The notes below the pieces were generated by a model. That model made no database searches. It worked only from the letters and a program-made list of their open reading frames with translations, and was not told the DNA's origin. A DNA stretch of 64,000 bases, from assembly GCF_000733925.1 (NCBI RefSeq), contig NZ_JPOO01000003.1, positions 744,001-808,000 of the forward strand, in the 5' to 3' direction. The translations under genes were made by a program, and so were the position numbers. Below, one piece after another: positions 17,980 through 27,507 of this stretch (positions within the stretch are counted from its first letter, which is position 1; each line of letters starts with the position of its first letter). The stretch is from Arenibacter algicola (GTDB lineage: Bacteria; Bacteroidota; Bacteroidia; Flavobacteriales; Flavobacteriaceae).

Positions 17980-18156
17980 AGTATAACTTTTATTAAATAT
18001 GCCCATCCAAGAAGCCATGTTATTTTTAATAATCAACGAAGCATTTTACCTTATTCCTAGATTACGAGCTTCATAGATAAACCCTTATATACTTAGCTCA
18101 ACATACGGCAACGGCAAAGCATTCCTCTAAAAATTTCCATACAATTTATCCAGAGC

Positions 18157-19851
18157 TTACCAGCTACCGCCTCCGCCACCACCAAACCCCCCACCAGAGG
18201 AACCTCCACCAGAACTTCCGCTACTGGAAGGGGAACTCACCATATTGGATTTGGTACTGGCCATGGCGTTGGAAAAAGATTTGGAAAACTGATTCATGGT
18301 AAGGCTGCTACTGGAAGTAGACGTGTACCAGTCCGGGGGCAGTATATTTAGGTCTCGAAACTTTTTGGCCCATTGATCAAACAAACCAAAGGCAAGTGCA
18401 TATCCCAGGGTATTTTCAAAATAATGAGGGTCACCCTTTAAAAGCATTTTTAATCTGTTTTCTTCAGCTACCTTGATAAATCTTTTAAATCCCATTAATT
18501 CTGACAGCAACTCATTGCCCTTCTCATTCTTTTTGACCATAAATCGATTGACAAAAATCAGTATGACACAAAAACCAACTATTGCCACTGCCGCCAAAGG
18601 GCCCCAAAAGAACAAGCCCACCATGGTAAGTCCAATGGCCAAAGCAATCAAGGCTACATACATAATACCCTGCATTTTTTTTGACTCCGCTTCGTAATAG
18701 GGTTGCGCACTTTCCTTTAACTGGCTACGTGCCTTGATCATTTTGGTGTAAAAGGTATCCTTTAAACTACTCACCAGCACTTCGGTACCAACAACATTGT
18801 TGTTGTCACCGAACAGCCCCCTGAATATTTCCAATTCATAGGAGGGAGAATCCGGTGGCAAAGACTGAAGTCGTATGATTCTAGTGTCCTTTGATCCAAA
18901 AAGACCTTTTTTGGGAATTTCTTCAAGTCTTATCAATCCTTTTGAGCCCCAATAAGGTATTAAGGCTATTAAGTCGGAATTGTCATCCTTATCGTTGATC
19001 AAAAAACCCACCATGGCCGGATCTAAACTGTCCGGCGGATAATAACTGGTGGCGGCAATGACACGTTTGTCCTTGCCAAATTTCCACCATACCCTGAAAA
19101 ATGCAAAAAGCATTATCCCAATAAGGAATACCCAACCATAGCTATCCCAAAAAGGCCAGAAAGGTTTCTCTTCCTTAACCGATCCTAAGGGAAGATTGAT
19201 CAATACTGTAACACTTTGTCCGGGATGGGATACAAAGCCAGCCTTGCTTGTTCCCGAGAATTCATTATCTGTATAATATAATTGCATGGCAGAAGTTATA
19301 GAGGAAGTACCCCTATCCCCAGTGTAAACAAAGCTATTTTCCTTGCCGGGATATACATTGTCCGGAAGTCTAATGGTAAAACTGACCTGATGAAAATCGG
19401 CCAACCAATCCTCCGGTTTAATGTTCCAATAAAACCGGATATGCGAATCCTCAAAAAGAAAGGCATTATGGACCCTGTATTTTATTTCGTAATGCTGGGG
19501 ACCCACCAGGGTAATATCCTTATCCCCAATTTTGATTTCCAATTGGTCCTGCATCTTTTGTACAAAATCGAACGGAGCTTCAAATTTGTAATCTGGAACC
19601 TTTATCTTACTAATCCTGATCTTGCGTGTAGATTCGTTACCCTTGGAATCGATTAGGTCATATTTTGTTTGAATAGTCCTATAAATACCGTGTTTGGGGA
19701 TTTCGAAGTTAAGATCGTAGTTTTCCACTACGTCAAAATAACCTTCTTCATGAACCGTAATGTCGACAGTGTAATTCTTAACCGTAAAATCCTGGGCCAA
19801 TCCCGTATTTATGGTCAAAAGAACCAAAAGTAAGTAATAGGTATTTTTCAT
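18157..19851 (-). CDS. DUF2207 membrane protein with Gly/Ser-rich tail
   Basis: 564 residues. Signal peptide (about 1-19), then a large extracytoplasmic beta-rich DUF2207 domain (TVDITVHEEGYFDV...), a transmembrane helix near 240-258, a cytoplasmic stretch, two further helices near 395-435, and a low-complexity tail of Ser and Gly (last 35 residues, ending GGGGGSW). The Gly/Ser tail is a family hallmark. It overlaps the upstream LemA stop by one base (TAATG), so the two are translationally coupled. LemA/DUF2207 pairs are widespread in Bacteroidota but their role is not well defined. Confidence 0.9.
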   Translation of the reverse strand: MKNTYYLLLVLLTINTGLAQDFTVKNYTVDITVHEEGYFDVVENYDLNFEIPKHGIYRTIQTKYDLIDSKGNESTRKIRISKIKVPDYKFEAPFDFVQKMQDQLEIKIGDKDITLVGPQHYEIKYRVHNAFLFEDSHIRFYWNIKPEDWLADFHQVSFTIRLPDNVYPGKENSFVYTGDRGTSSITSAMQLYYTDNEFSGTSKAGFVSHPGQSVTVLINLPLGSVKEEKPFWPFWDSYGWVFLIGIMLFAFFRVWWKFGKDKRVIAATSYYPPDSLDPAMVGFLINDKDDNSDLIALIPYWGSKGLIRLEEIPKKGLFGSKDTRIIRLQSLPPDSPSYELEIFRGLFGDNNNVVGTEVLVSSLKDTFYTKMIKARSQLKESAQPYYEAESKKMQGIMYVALIALAIGLTMVGLFFWGPLAAVAIVGFCVILIFVNRFMVKKNEKGNELLSELMGFKRFIKVAEENRLKMLLKGDPHYFENTLGYALAFGLFDQWAKKFRDLNILPPDWYTSTSSSSLTMNQFSKSFSNAMASTKSNMVSSPSSSGSSGGGSSGGGFGGGGGGSW

Positions 19852-20411
19852 TAAGAGAAATCTACTTTTACATTCGCCCTACTTGCCTCCTCTGCTTCAA
19901 AATAATCGAAATGTTGATATTTAAATAAACTGGCTACAAGCACCCCTGGTACGCTTTCCCCATAAGTGTTGTTTTCTCTCACAGAACCATTATAGTACCT
20001 TCTGGCACGTTCAAGATTTTCTTCAATTTCATTTAACTTTTGTTGCAGATCCAAATAATTGGTGTTGGCCTTAAGATCTGGATAGGCTTCCCCCAAAGCA
20101 AAGATACTTCTCAAACTTTGTTGAAGCTGGTTTTCTGCCTTTATCTGGGCATTGATATCACCAGAAGGGACCGCCATAGCCGCATTACGGGCGTTTATCA
20201 CAGCCTCTAAGGTAGATTTTTCATGTTTGGCATATCCTTTTACGGTCTCTACTAAATTCGGTATAAGATCGTACCTTCTTTTTAGGGCCACATCTATATT
20301 GCTCCAAGCATCCTTGACAAGATTTCTAAGTGTGGCAAAGCGATTGAAAACATTTACTAAGAACAAGGCAATCAAAGCAAGGATTCCCAAAAAAATAATT
20401 AATGTAACCAT
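19851..20411 (-). CDS. lemA: LemA family protein
   Basis: 186 residues. N-terminal hydrophobic anchor (about 4-22), then a long helical domain: NRFATLRNLVKDAWSNIDVALKRRYDLIPNLV and, later, YPDLKANTNYLDLQQKLNEIEENLERARRYYN-type segments characteristic of LemA. First gene of a two-gene operon with DUF2207. Confidence 0.95.
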   Translation of the reverse strand: MVTLIIFLGILALIALFLVNVFNRFATLRNLVKDAWSNIDVALKRRYDLIPNLVETVKGYAKHEKSTLEAVINARNAAMAVPSGDINAQIKAENQLQQSLRSIFALGEAYPDLKANTNYLDLQQKLNEIEENLERARRYYNGSVRENNTYGESVPGVLVASLFKYQHFDYFEAEEASRANVKVDFS

Positions 20412-20596
20412 GGTTCGGTTTTTTTAGTTATTGTGAATAAGGCTACACTAAGTTACTTTATTTTTTCTTTGGTCAATAAGGTTAATGACTACATTCTAAA
20501 ATTGGACCCTGGGTATATGATAAAAAAGGTGTATAATGCCGTTTGTTTGATTAAACCACTACATTATGACAATTATTCTAATCTAATTAAACAAAA

Positions 20597-20621
20597 AAAA
20601 GAGCGTCGTGTGCGCTCTTTT
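20597..20621. terminator. Intrinsic terminator
   Basis: Stem AAAAGAGCG/CGCTCTTTT with a 7-nt loop, flanked by A and T runs. It lies 20 bp beyond the stop of the SnoaL-like gene (minus strand). Confidence 0.75.
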
Positions 20622-20640
20622 CCTTACCTAAATTTTTATG

Positions 20641-21570
20641 CTATTTGGCATCCAAAACTTTGGTACTGACATAGGCAATCGATCTTATGATTTTTCCCTC
20701 CTCGTCAAAATCATGAAGATATAGGGCAGGTAAAATTATTTTTTTACCGTCCGACTTTCTTGTCAATCTAAATTTCCACCATGATTGTACCACCTTCGCA
20801 TCCTGCATATCGTACTCCAAATAGTCGGGATAACCGGTCTCATCTATACTATCAAAATCATAGGCTTCCATTAATTGCCTATTGCGTTCCTTTATCTCAT
20901 CCAAGTTAAGAGACTCTCCATCAGGAAGTTCCAAACTATAAAATTTAGCATCATCGGCAAAAAAACTATATGCCGTATCCATATCATTAAATTCGAATGC
21001 ATGCATCATTTTCCTCACCGTATTAATATTGTCATGATGATTATAAATGGTACCATTTTGTCGATCACTAAAACTCCTTCTCACTTCCCAAATAACATCA
21101 TTATCATAATAATCGATCATGTTTTTAATTTTATTATTCTCATCCAGTTTATAGAGCCTATGGTAAGGCATATCCAATTTGACGCCGGATTTGTTATGCA
21201 TCCCTTTTATATGGTCCCAAGTTTGTACCCAAACCCCGCTTTCTTTATATTCCAAAGCATCGGGATAAGATCCTGCCGTAGGTTCCATTGATAGGTAAGA
21301 CATATTGTTTTTCCAAAAATCTACCCGTTTCAGGAATTCTTCCTTCGTAGTACCTTTATCATCTTTATTGGTACTAAACCCGTTATAGGCCATAAAGTCA
21401 TCGGTAAGATAAGTTCCAACCTTGTCCGAATCGCCTGCCACAAAGGCTGCCATAATTTCATTAACTACTCCAATTGCAGGATGTTCCAGATAAATGGTCC
21501 CATTTTTTTTCTTCTGTGAATAGCCAAATACTACTACGAGTACCATAGCTATTAAAATTGATTTTTTCAT
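20641..21570 (-). CDS. Secreted protein with two SnoaL/NTF2-like domains
   Basis: 309 residues. A signal peptide (1-18, ending FGYSQ) precedes two NTF2-fold units: about 30-165 (HPAIGVVNEIMAAFVAGDSDKVGTYLTDDF) and about 185-300 (TVRKMMHAFEFNDMDTAYSFFADDAKFYS). The two share the pattern of an amphipathic helix, a xxYFxDD-type turn and a later W-x-F/W strand, so an internal duplication is likely. NTF2-like domains bind small ligands or act as lyases/isomerases; no catalytic residues can be assigned. Monocistronic, with a terminator just downstream. Confidence 0.82.
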   Translation of the reverse strand: MKKSILIAMVLVVVFGYSQKKKNGTIYLEHPAIGVVNEIMAAFVAGDSDKVGTYLTDDFMAYNGFSTNKDDKGTTKEEFLKRVDFWKNNMSYLSMEPTAGSYPDALEYKESGVWVQTWDHIKGMHNKSGVKLDMPYHRLYKLDENNKIKNMIDYYDNDVIWEVRRSFSDRQNGTIYNHHDNINTVRKMMHAFEFNDMDTAYSFFADDAKFYSLELPDGESLNLDEIKERNRQLMEAYDFDSIDETGYPDYLEYDMQDAKVVQSWWKFRLTRKSDGKKIILPALYLHDFDEEGKIIRSIAYVSTKVLDAK

Positions 21571-21840
21571 TTTAATATTGGTCTTAAATTATTAGAGTTT
21601 AGACATAATACTATATCCATATAGCCTGAAGTAAATTAGATTTCTGCATTTTTTTTTGGCACCAAGGACGAATGCACGTTTTTTTTGTACGAAACATGAC
21701 TATTAGTTATCCAATTCTTGATACCTTCTACCAATACCTATCCATAATTAGAGAAACCAAGAAATCGTTGTCGTTTGTTATCAACCTTAAGATAATTATA
21801 TTACTTATCCTAGATCAATGGAAGTTCGGCAATGGATTTT

Positions 21841-21848
21841 TAATTTTG
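21841..21848 (+). promoter_or_regulatory. Candidate Bacteroidota -7 box (TAATTTTG)
   Basis: TAnnTTTG match 18 bp upstream of the pirin ATG at 21867. It argues against the longer in-frame reading from 21672. Confidence 0.4.
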
Positions 21849-21866
21849 GGCAAACAAAAAAATATC

Positions 21867-22583
21867 ATGAAAACTATTCTACATACAGCAGAGAGCAGAG
21901 GACATGCCGATCACGGTTGGCTAAATTCCTACCACAGCTTTAGTTTTGCCAATTATCACAACCCGGAGCGTATGAACTTTGGAGTTCTTAGGGTGCTAAA
22001 CGACGATACCGTCTCTGGAGGGCAGGGCTTCGGTCAACATCCGCACAAGAACATGGAAATCATTTCCATTCCCTTGAAAGGAGATTTGGAACACAAGGAC
22101 AGTATGGGAAATACCACCGTTATCAAAGAAGGTGATGTACAGGTGATGAGTGCTGGAACCGGTGTTTTTCACAGCGAGTATAACAAAAACAAAAATGAAG
22201 AGGTTAAATTTCTGCAGATTTGGGTGTTTCCAAAAACACAAAATATAACTCCTAGATATGATCAAATTTCTACCCGTGATCTGGCTACTAAAAATTCCTT
22301 TTACCAAATCCTTTCTCCCGAAAAAACGGAGCAGGGAGTATGGATTCATCAGGATGCTTGGTTTTCCTTGGGTGATTTTGAAACAGAAAATACTTCAACT
22401 TATACTTTAAATAAGAACGGTAATGGTCTATATATATTTGTTCTGGAAGGCGAGGTTTCCATTGGGGATCAAGCCTTAAAAAGACGAGACGGAATGGGAA
22501 TATGGGATACCGACCAAATTGAGCTTACTGCAACAGCACCCAGCAAAGTACTATTAATGGAAGTTCCAATGGCACAAATTTAA
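21867..22583 (+). CDS. Pirin-family bicupin protein
   Basis: 238 residues from the ATG at 21867, which gives the canonical N-terminus MKTILHTAESRGHADHGWL. The four metal ligands of pirins are present: H58 and H60 in GFGQHPHKN, and H102 and E104 in GVFHSEYN. Two cupin halves are visible, the second weaker. Family members are iron-containing, some with quercetinase activity (E. coli YhhW). The natural substrate here is unknown. Single gene between the SnoaL-like gene and the cytochrome. Confidence 0.92.
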   Translation: MKTILHTAESRGHADHGWLNSYHSFSFANYHNPERMNFGVLRVLNDDTVSGGQGFGQHPHKNMEIISIPLKGDLEHKDSMGNTTVIKEGDVQVMSAGTGVFHSEYNKNKNEEVKFLQIWVFPKTQNITPRYDQISTRDLATKNSFYQILSPEKTEQGVWIHQDAWFSLGDFETENTSTYTLNKNGNGLYIFVLEGEVSIGDQALKRRDGMGIWDTDQIELTATAPSKVLLMEVPMAQI

Positions 22584-22722
22584 AATCACATTAACCAAAT
22601 CATTGCATTCTCCTTTGGCCGAGGTGATAGGCGGTTTATCGAATTTAGTATAACCACAGGACTATATATCCCAAATTATCCCTAAATTAAAGGATTAGTT
22701 ATATACCTATAAGACCTGTGTT

Positions 22723-24195
22723 TTGAAAAAAAGCAAACTCCTTCTTTCCGTCATATTCCTATTTCTTCTCCCGTTATCATGCTCTAAAGAGAGTAAAGAT
22801 GAACTAATAGATATTGTGGTAAATGAAAAACCTACCGATCAACCGGACGAAGAGCCCGAAGTGGAAGAACCCTTAATAGAAAGCAGTCCAATCCCCAACA
22901 ACCCCCAAAGAACAGGAAACGCTTCTGTTGGATACGAATATTTAATTTCTGGCAACTATATGAGTTCCGGGGTTCCCTATGACGCATTTTTGCTAGGGAT
23001 CAGCGTTAATCCAGATAACCGCCTCAACAGAACTGGGGACAACGCAAACCTGCCTTACGATTATACCGCCATAACCGCCACCAATGGAGCAAGAGTGGTT
23101 GGCCCCAATTGCCTGGCATGCCATGCCGCCACCATAGACAATGAATTTATTATTGGCCTAGGGAGCCATGACTCCGATTTTACGGTTAACCGGGCAAGTA
23201 ATATAGCCCTATTGAATTCCGGTATCAGAGCCTTGTATGGTGGAGAGGATAGCGCCGAATGGCAGGCATACGACCAATTTAGAAAGAGCATAGTTGCCAT
23301 TGGCCCCAGGACAATTACACAAACCAGAGGTTCCAATCCCGCAGATAAAATTGCCCAGGTATTAATAGCGCATCGGGATAAAAATACTTTGGAATGGCAG
23401 GACACCCCATTGGTAGACATCCCAGAGGAGGTGATTCCATCCGATGTGCCGGCATGGTGGCTGTTAAAGAAAAAGAATGCCATGTTTTACAGCGCCATTG
23501 GTCGCCTTGATTTTTGCAAGTCCTTTATCGGCTCCAGCCTGCTGACCATGGGTGACGCAACAAAGGCTGCTGAAATAGACGCTAAAATGGTAGATGTACT
23601 GGCCTATATTCAGAGTTTGGAAGCTCCGGAATATCCATTTTCCGTAGATCAAGATTTAGCACAACAAGGCAAACAATTATTTGAAAATACCTGCGCAACC
23701 TGTCACGGCACCTATGGAAACAGCCCAACCTACCCTAATTTACTTGTGACTTTAAAGTCCGTTGGGACCGACCCGGAATTATCCGATCATTACACTAAAT
23801 CCTCCCCCATGAACAATTATTTTATGGATTGGTTCAATTCAGGATGGTTCGGTACGCATGGGAATAATTTACAGATAAAGGCAGAAGGCGGATATATTGC
23901 CCCGCCCTTGGATGGTATATGGGCAACGGCCCCCTACTTCCACAATGGATCCGTGCCTACCTTGGAGGATGTCTTGAACAGCCAGAACAGACCCACAAGG
24001 TGGAGCAGGTCTTTTGACAATACCGACTACGACCAAACTAAAGTAGGCTGGATCTATTCTATCGAACAGACCAAAGTTGATAAGAACACTTACGACACTA
24101 CTTTAAAGGGATATGGAAATTCAGGTCACACCTTTGGCGACCATTTGACAGATTCTGAGAGATCCGCATTAATAGAATATCTAAAAACACTGTAA
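22723..24195 (+). CDS. Di-heme c-type cytochrome lipoprotein
   Basis: 490 residues. The start is a TTG at 22723; no ATG precedes the signal peptide, and this start gives MKKSKLLLSVIF with lipobox LPLSC. Acidic linker residues 25-50 follow. Two heme-attachment motifs, CLACH (130-134) and CATCH (324-328), show a two-domain cytochrome. The APYFHNGSVPTLEDVL segment near residues 408-423 is shared with RoxA-like and MauG/peroxidase-like di-heme enzymes. It is likely periplasm-facing or surface electron transfer, or an oxygenase/peroxidase; the activity is uncertain. Stand-alone gene. Confidence 0.85.
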   Translation: MKKSKLLLSVIFLFLLPLSCSKESKDELIDIVVNEKPTDQPDEEPEVEEPLIESSPIPNNPQRTGNASVGYEYLISGNYMSSGVPYDAFLLGISVNPDNRLNRTGDNANLPYDYTAITATNGARVVGPNCLACHAATIDNEFIIGLGSHDSDFTVNRASNIALLNSGIRALYGGEDSAEWQAYDQFRKSIVAIGPRTITQTRGSNPADKIAQVLIAHRDKNTLEWQDTPLVDIPEEVIPSDVPAWWLLKKKNAMFYSAIGRLDFCKSFIGSSLLTMGDATKAAEIDAKMVDVLAYIQSLEAPEYPFSVDQDLAQQGKQLFENTCATCHGTYGNSPTYPNLLVTLKSVGTDPELSDHYTKSSPMNNYFMDWFNSGWFGTHGNNLQIKAEGGYIAPPLDGIWATAPYFHNGSVPTLEDVLNSQNRPTRWSRSFDNTDYDQTKVGWIYSIEQTKVDKNTYDTTLKGYGNSGHTFGDHLTDSERSALIEYLKTL

Positions 24196-24314
24196 CTCAA
24201 CACTTTACAAGTATTGAATTAATTTAAAAAAACAAGCTAATATATACCCCGTAAAGAAAATTTACTTGGCACTTGCAGTGGTATTTACCACAATCAAATA
24301 GACTTAAGGAATTT

Positions 24315-25874
24315 TTATTCTTCTGGTGGCCTACCGTGAATATCTTCGTAAATAGTATCGAAGTTTTGACGCAAATGTGTACTTAATTTTTTATGATAGT
24401 CATCCGTTAACCACTTCAGGAAGTTATAGGTACTTTTGCTAATGCATTTGGCATAACGCTGAATTCTGTCATCAATATCCGGACCCAACATTTTTGAGAG
24501 TGCCAGGGCATCATATACATCCTCACTGTTTTCCACACATATTCTGGCATGTTGGGCTATAGAACGCTCCAATACCACCTTGGATGTTTCCCCATTTTTA
24601 ATGGAATCCACATAAGTTTCCTTGATGTCGAAATACACCTCCTCGGAATTGGCAAATTCTGCCCGCAATTCTTCTGGCATCTCCCATTTAAAATTGCTCT
24701 CCAGCTCTTCATCACTCAAAAGCCTATCAGCATAAAAATTTGGTGATTTAAAAATGGTCTGCCAGTCCAAATCTGCCCCCCAGGGACCAAAGCGATGGAA
24801 ATTGTTTCCTAGGTCAATTACTGAAAAGGTAGATTTATTGTTCAAAATCCTGGAACCACGACCTATCATCTGATAATACAAGGTCAAGGATTTAGTTGCA
24901 CGGTTCAATATTATGGTATCTATGGTAGGTTCATCAAATCCGGTGGTCAAAATACTTACGGACGTCAAAATAGCATTAGGCGTCATGTTAAACCATTTTA
25001 AGATGGTCTTACGCTGCTTCTTGGTAGCAGTATTGTCCAAATGAGCTATTGGATAGCCGGCAGCCCTAAAAGTCTCATAAACGTGTAGGGAAGTGTTAAT
25101 ACCGTTATTGAAAATCAAGGTCTTCTTACCTTTGGAGTGTTTTTCATAAGCCTCCAAAAGCTTACTGAGCATCTGGCTATTATTATAAAGATCCTCAGAC
25201 GATTTTACTGTATAATCCCCATTGGACCCTACTTCCAAAGAAGTTAGTCCCATATTGTAGGAATAGAATTCCGCCCGTGCCAAAAACTCATTCTCAATAA
25301 GGGATTCTATTGTTTCCCCTACGATCAATTCATCATAATTGTCTTTCATGGGCAAGTCCTTGTTGGAACTCAAAGGGGTAGCCGTAACTCCCAAAACAAA
25401 TGATTTCTCAAAAAACTTGAACAGTTTTGTAAAGGAATTATAATGTGCCTCATCAATAATTACCAAGCCAACATCGGAAATATCCAATTTATCGTCCTGT
25501 AGCCTGTTGTTCAATGTCTCCACCATGGCCACAAAACAACTGTATTCCTCCTGATCGTCCAGATTGGCCTTACTATCCACAACTTTATTGGTTACCCCAA
25601 AACTGGTGAGCATGGTAGAAGTTTGTTTGCAAAGCTCTATACGGTGGGTCATGATCAGCACCTTCTTATTGTGGTGCTTGAGATATTGCCTTACGATTTC
25701 GGAAAAAATAACAGTTTTACCACCACCTGTAGGCAATTGATACAAAAGATGATAATCATCGGGCGCTGTTTCAAATTTATCAAAAATCTGGTCTATAGCT
25801 CCTTTTTGATAGCTGTATAGCTCCTTATCCGTTTTTCTTTCTACAATGGCATTGGCAATCAAAGTCTCCGACAT
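24315..25874 (-). CDS. Superfamily 2 DEAD/DEAH helicase (SSL2/RAD25-like)
   Basis: 519 residues from ATG 25874 (MSETLIAN); a candidate start at 25895 overlaps a CAAAACTA (TAGTTTTG) -7 box at 25893-25900 and is less likely. Motifs: Q-like YQKGAIDQI, Walker A LPTGGGKT, DEAH box IIDEAHYNS, motif III GVTATPL, and motifs V/VI in ILTTGFDEP and YYQMIGRGSR. It belongs to the restriction-helicase/XPB-like group, with a C-terminal region of unknown role. No restriction or defence genes are adjacent, so a DNA-repair or RNA role is as likely. Confidence 0.88.
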   Translation of the reverse strand: MSETLIANAIVERKTDKELYSYQKGAIDQIFDKFETAPDDYHLLYQLPTGGGKTVIFSEIVRQYLKHHNKKVLIMTHRIELCKQTSTMLTSFGVTNKVVDSKANLDDQEEYSCFVAMVETLNNRLQDDKLDISDVGLVIIDEAHYNSFTKLFKFFEKSFVLGVTATPLSSNKDLPMKDNYDELIVGETIESLIENEFLARAEFYSYNMGLTSLEVGSNGDYTVKSSEDLYNNSQMLSKLLEAYEKHSKGKKTLIFNNGINTSLHVYETFRAAGYPIAHLDNTATKKQRKTILKWFNMTPNAILTSVSILTTGFDEPTIDTIILNRATKSLTLYYQMIGRGSRILNNKSTFSVIDLGNNFHRFGPWGADLDWQTIFKSPNFYADRLLSDEELESNFKWEMPEELRAEFANSEEVYFDIKETYVDSIKNGETSKVVLERSIAQHARICVENSEDVYDALALSKMLGPDIDDRIQRYAKCISKSTYNFLKWLTDDYHKKLSTHLRQNFDTIYEDIHGRPPEE

Positions 25875-25892
25875 AATCTCTTTTTTGGATTG

Positions 25893-25900
25893 CAAAACTA
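25893..25900 (-). promoter_or_regulatory. Candidate Bacteroidota -7 box (TAGTTTTG)
   Basis: TAnnTTTG match 19 bp upstream of the helicase start at 25874. Confidence 0.45.
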
Positions 25901-26058
25901 AGCCCTTTGTTGTGTGTTTGACGAATATTTACAGAAAATTTATGGATTATTTTTTTTTGAATATCGATGTCAGGCCAATTAGAGCCCATATTGGGACACA
26001 ATAAACGGTAGCTTAAATATAAAATCGGGCCGCAACATAACTTGATGACCCAATACTT

Positions 26059-27051
26059 TTAGTTCTTGGCCAGGTTTCTTAGCGCCACCCATTGTTTAAG
26101 CATTTCCCTGGAATCCGTAGCCGGATAACCTAGTACGGTTTTTCCGGGAAGCACGTCATTCATCACCCCGGAACCTGCCCCTACAACAGCACCAGAATTA
26201 ATGGTCGTATGATCTTTAATGGAAGCACTCCCTCCTATTATTACACCATCGCCCAGGGTTACGGAACCAGCCAAACCACTGTGCCCTGCCATAATACAGG
26301 ATCGTCCCAATACACAATTATGTGCTATTTGGACCAAATTGTCGATCTTACACCCATCACCTACGATTGTGGAGCTGAATTTTCCACGGTCAACACAGGA
26401 ATTGGCCCCAATTTCAACATAATTGCCGATTACAACATTCCCTATTTGGGGTATTTTCACCAAACCTCTACCGTCCTCACTTGGTCTATAGCCAAACCCA
26501 TCCGCCCCAATACTCACATTGGTATGGAAAATACAATTATTCCCAATAATGCTGCGCTCCCTAATAACGGTACCCGACCAAACTACGGTATGATGACCAA
26601 CAGTACTCTCATCAAAAATGGTCACGTTGGGATAAAGGATTACCCCATCTCCCAAAACTACATTTTTACCCACATAACTACCTGCTCCAATCTTACAACC
26701 TTTACCCAAAACTGCAGTTTCGTGAATAGTAGCCTTAGGGTGTATTTCTTCCAATAATTCAGGTGGCTCCGGCTGAAAAGCCTCCAGCAATTTGGCCATG
26801 GCCAAGTCGGCATTTGCCACCTTGACAAAAGCCCTATCCGCACCAGGAAGCATTTTCACGGCATTGGACACTATAGCGGCACTGGCGCCGCTAGAATCCC
26901 ATTGTCGCGCATATTTATTACTGGAAATAAATGTAATTTGCTGATCTTTGGCCCTGTCTATTTGTTCGGCACCAATAATTGGCTTATTATACCCCCCAAT
27001 GAGCTCCCCATTCAAAAGCTCACTTATTTCTGTAACTGTAAATGATTTCAT
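26059..27051 (-). CDS. lpxD: UDP-3-O-acylglucosamine N-acyltransferase
   Basis: 330 residues. It adds the second acyl chain to the lipid A precursor UDP-glucosamine, from acyl-ACP. An N-terminal uridine-binding domain (1-100) precedes about ten left-handed beta-helix hexapeptide repeats (110-290). Catalytic H244 lies in QIAHNCVLG, and GADGFGY (182-188) is the nucleotide-sugar loop. In Bacteroidota the main lpxD usually lies beside lpxC/fabZ; here it is alone, between a helicase and VF530, so it may be a second copy. Confidence 0.9.
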   Translation of the reverse strand: MKSFTVTEISELLNGELIGGYNKPIIGAEQIDRAKDQQITFISSNKYARQWDSSGASAAIVSNAVKMLPGADRAFVKVANADLAMAKLLEAFQPEPPELLEEIHPKATIHETAVLGKGCKIGAGSYVGKNVVLGDGVILYPNVTIFDESTVGHHTVVWSGTVIRERSIIGNNCIFHTNVSIGADGFGYRPSEDGRGLVKIPQIGNVVIGNYVEIGANSCVDRGKFSSTIVGDGCKIDNLVQIAHNCVLGRSCIMAGHSGLAGSVTLGDGVIIGGSASIKDHTTINSGAVVGAGSGVMNDVLPGKTVLGYPATDSREMLKQWVALRNLAKN

Positions 27052-27238
27052 TTAATGTTTTCGTTATTGTTTTATTGCTATAACATTGATTAATTTCCTG
27101 CCAAATATTTAAATATAGCGTTAAATATCAAACTATATTGTTAATTTTCTGCTTCGCAGGCTTACAAAATAAATTTTATTGATAGGTGGTATTGATTTTT
27201 TTGTCACCTGAAAATTACTCTGTTTCCATTCTTCCCAA

Positions 27239-27454
27239 CTATTTCCTTAGCGATTTTATGTACAATTGTTCCACCTTTTCACGTGCCCAAGGAGTCCGTC
27301 TTAAAAATTTTAAACTGGATTTAACGGAGGGGTCATGAGTAAAGCATCGAATATTGATTCTTGCACCCATTTCCTCCCACCCATATTGGGACACCAACGA
27401 GTCTAATATAGCGGCCAAGGTAATGCCATGCAAAGGATCCTTACTGGTATTCAT
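27239..27454 (-). CDS. VF530 family (DUF2132) small DNA-binding protein
   Basis: 71 residues, very close to the family pattern: DPLHGITLAAILDSLV, YGWEEMGARINIRCF, and SLKFLRRTPWAREKVE. The fold is a small helical domain reported to bind DNA. Its biological role is unclear. It lies between lpxD and the DEAD-box helicase gene on the same strand; the gap to the helicase (53 bp) allows co-transcription. Confidence 0.9.
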   Translation of the reverse strand: MNTSKDPLHGITLAAILDSLVSQYGWEEMGARINIRCFTHDPSVKSSLKFLRRTPWAREKVEQLYIKSLRK

Positions 27455-27507
27455 ATTAAGTAAATTGTTAAGTAGAATGTACTATAGTTTTCATTAACAA
27501 CTAAATA

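Noticed and set aside
24315..25874. Helicase as part of a defence or restriction system
   Set aside because: No methylase, nuclease or specificity subunit lies beside it; flanking genes are housekeeping.
26209..26757. 182-residue plus-strand ORF opposite lpxD
   Set aside because: It is antisense to a complete LpxD with conserved motifs and shows no domain or codon character of its own.
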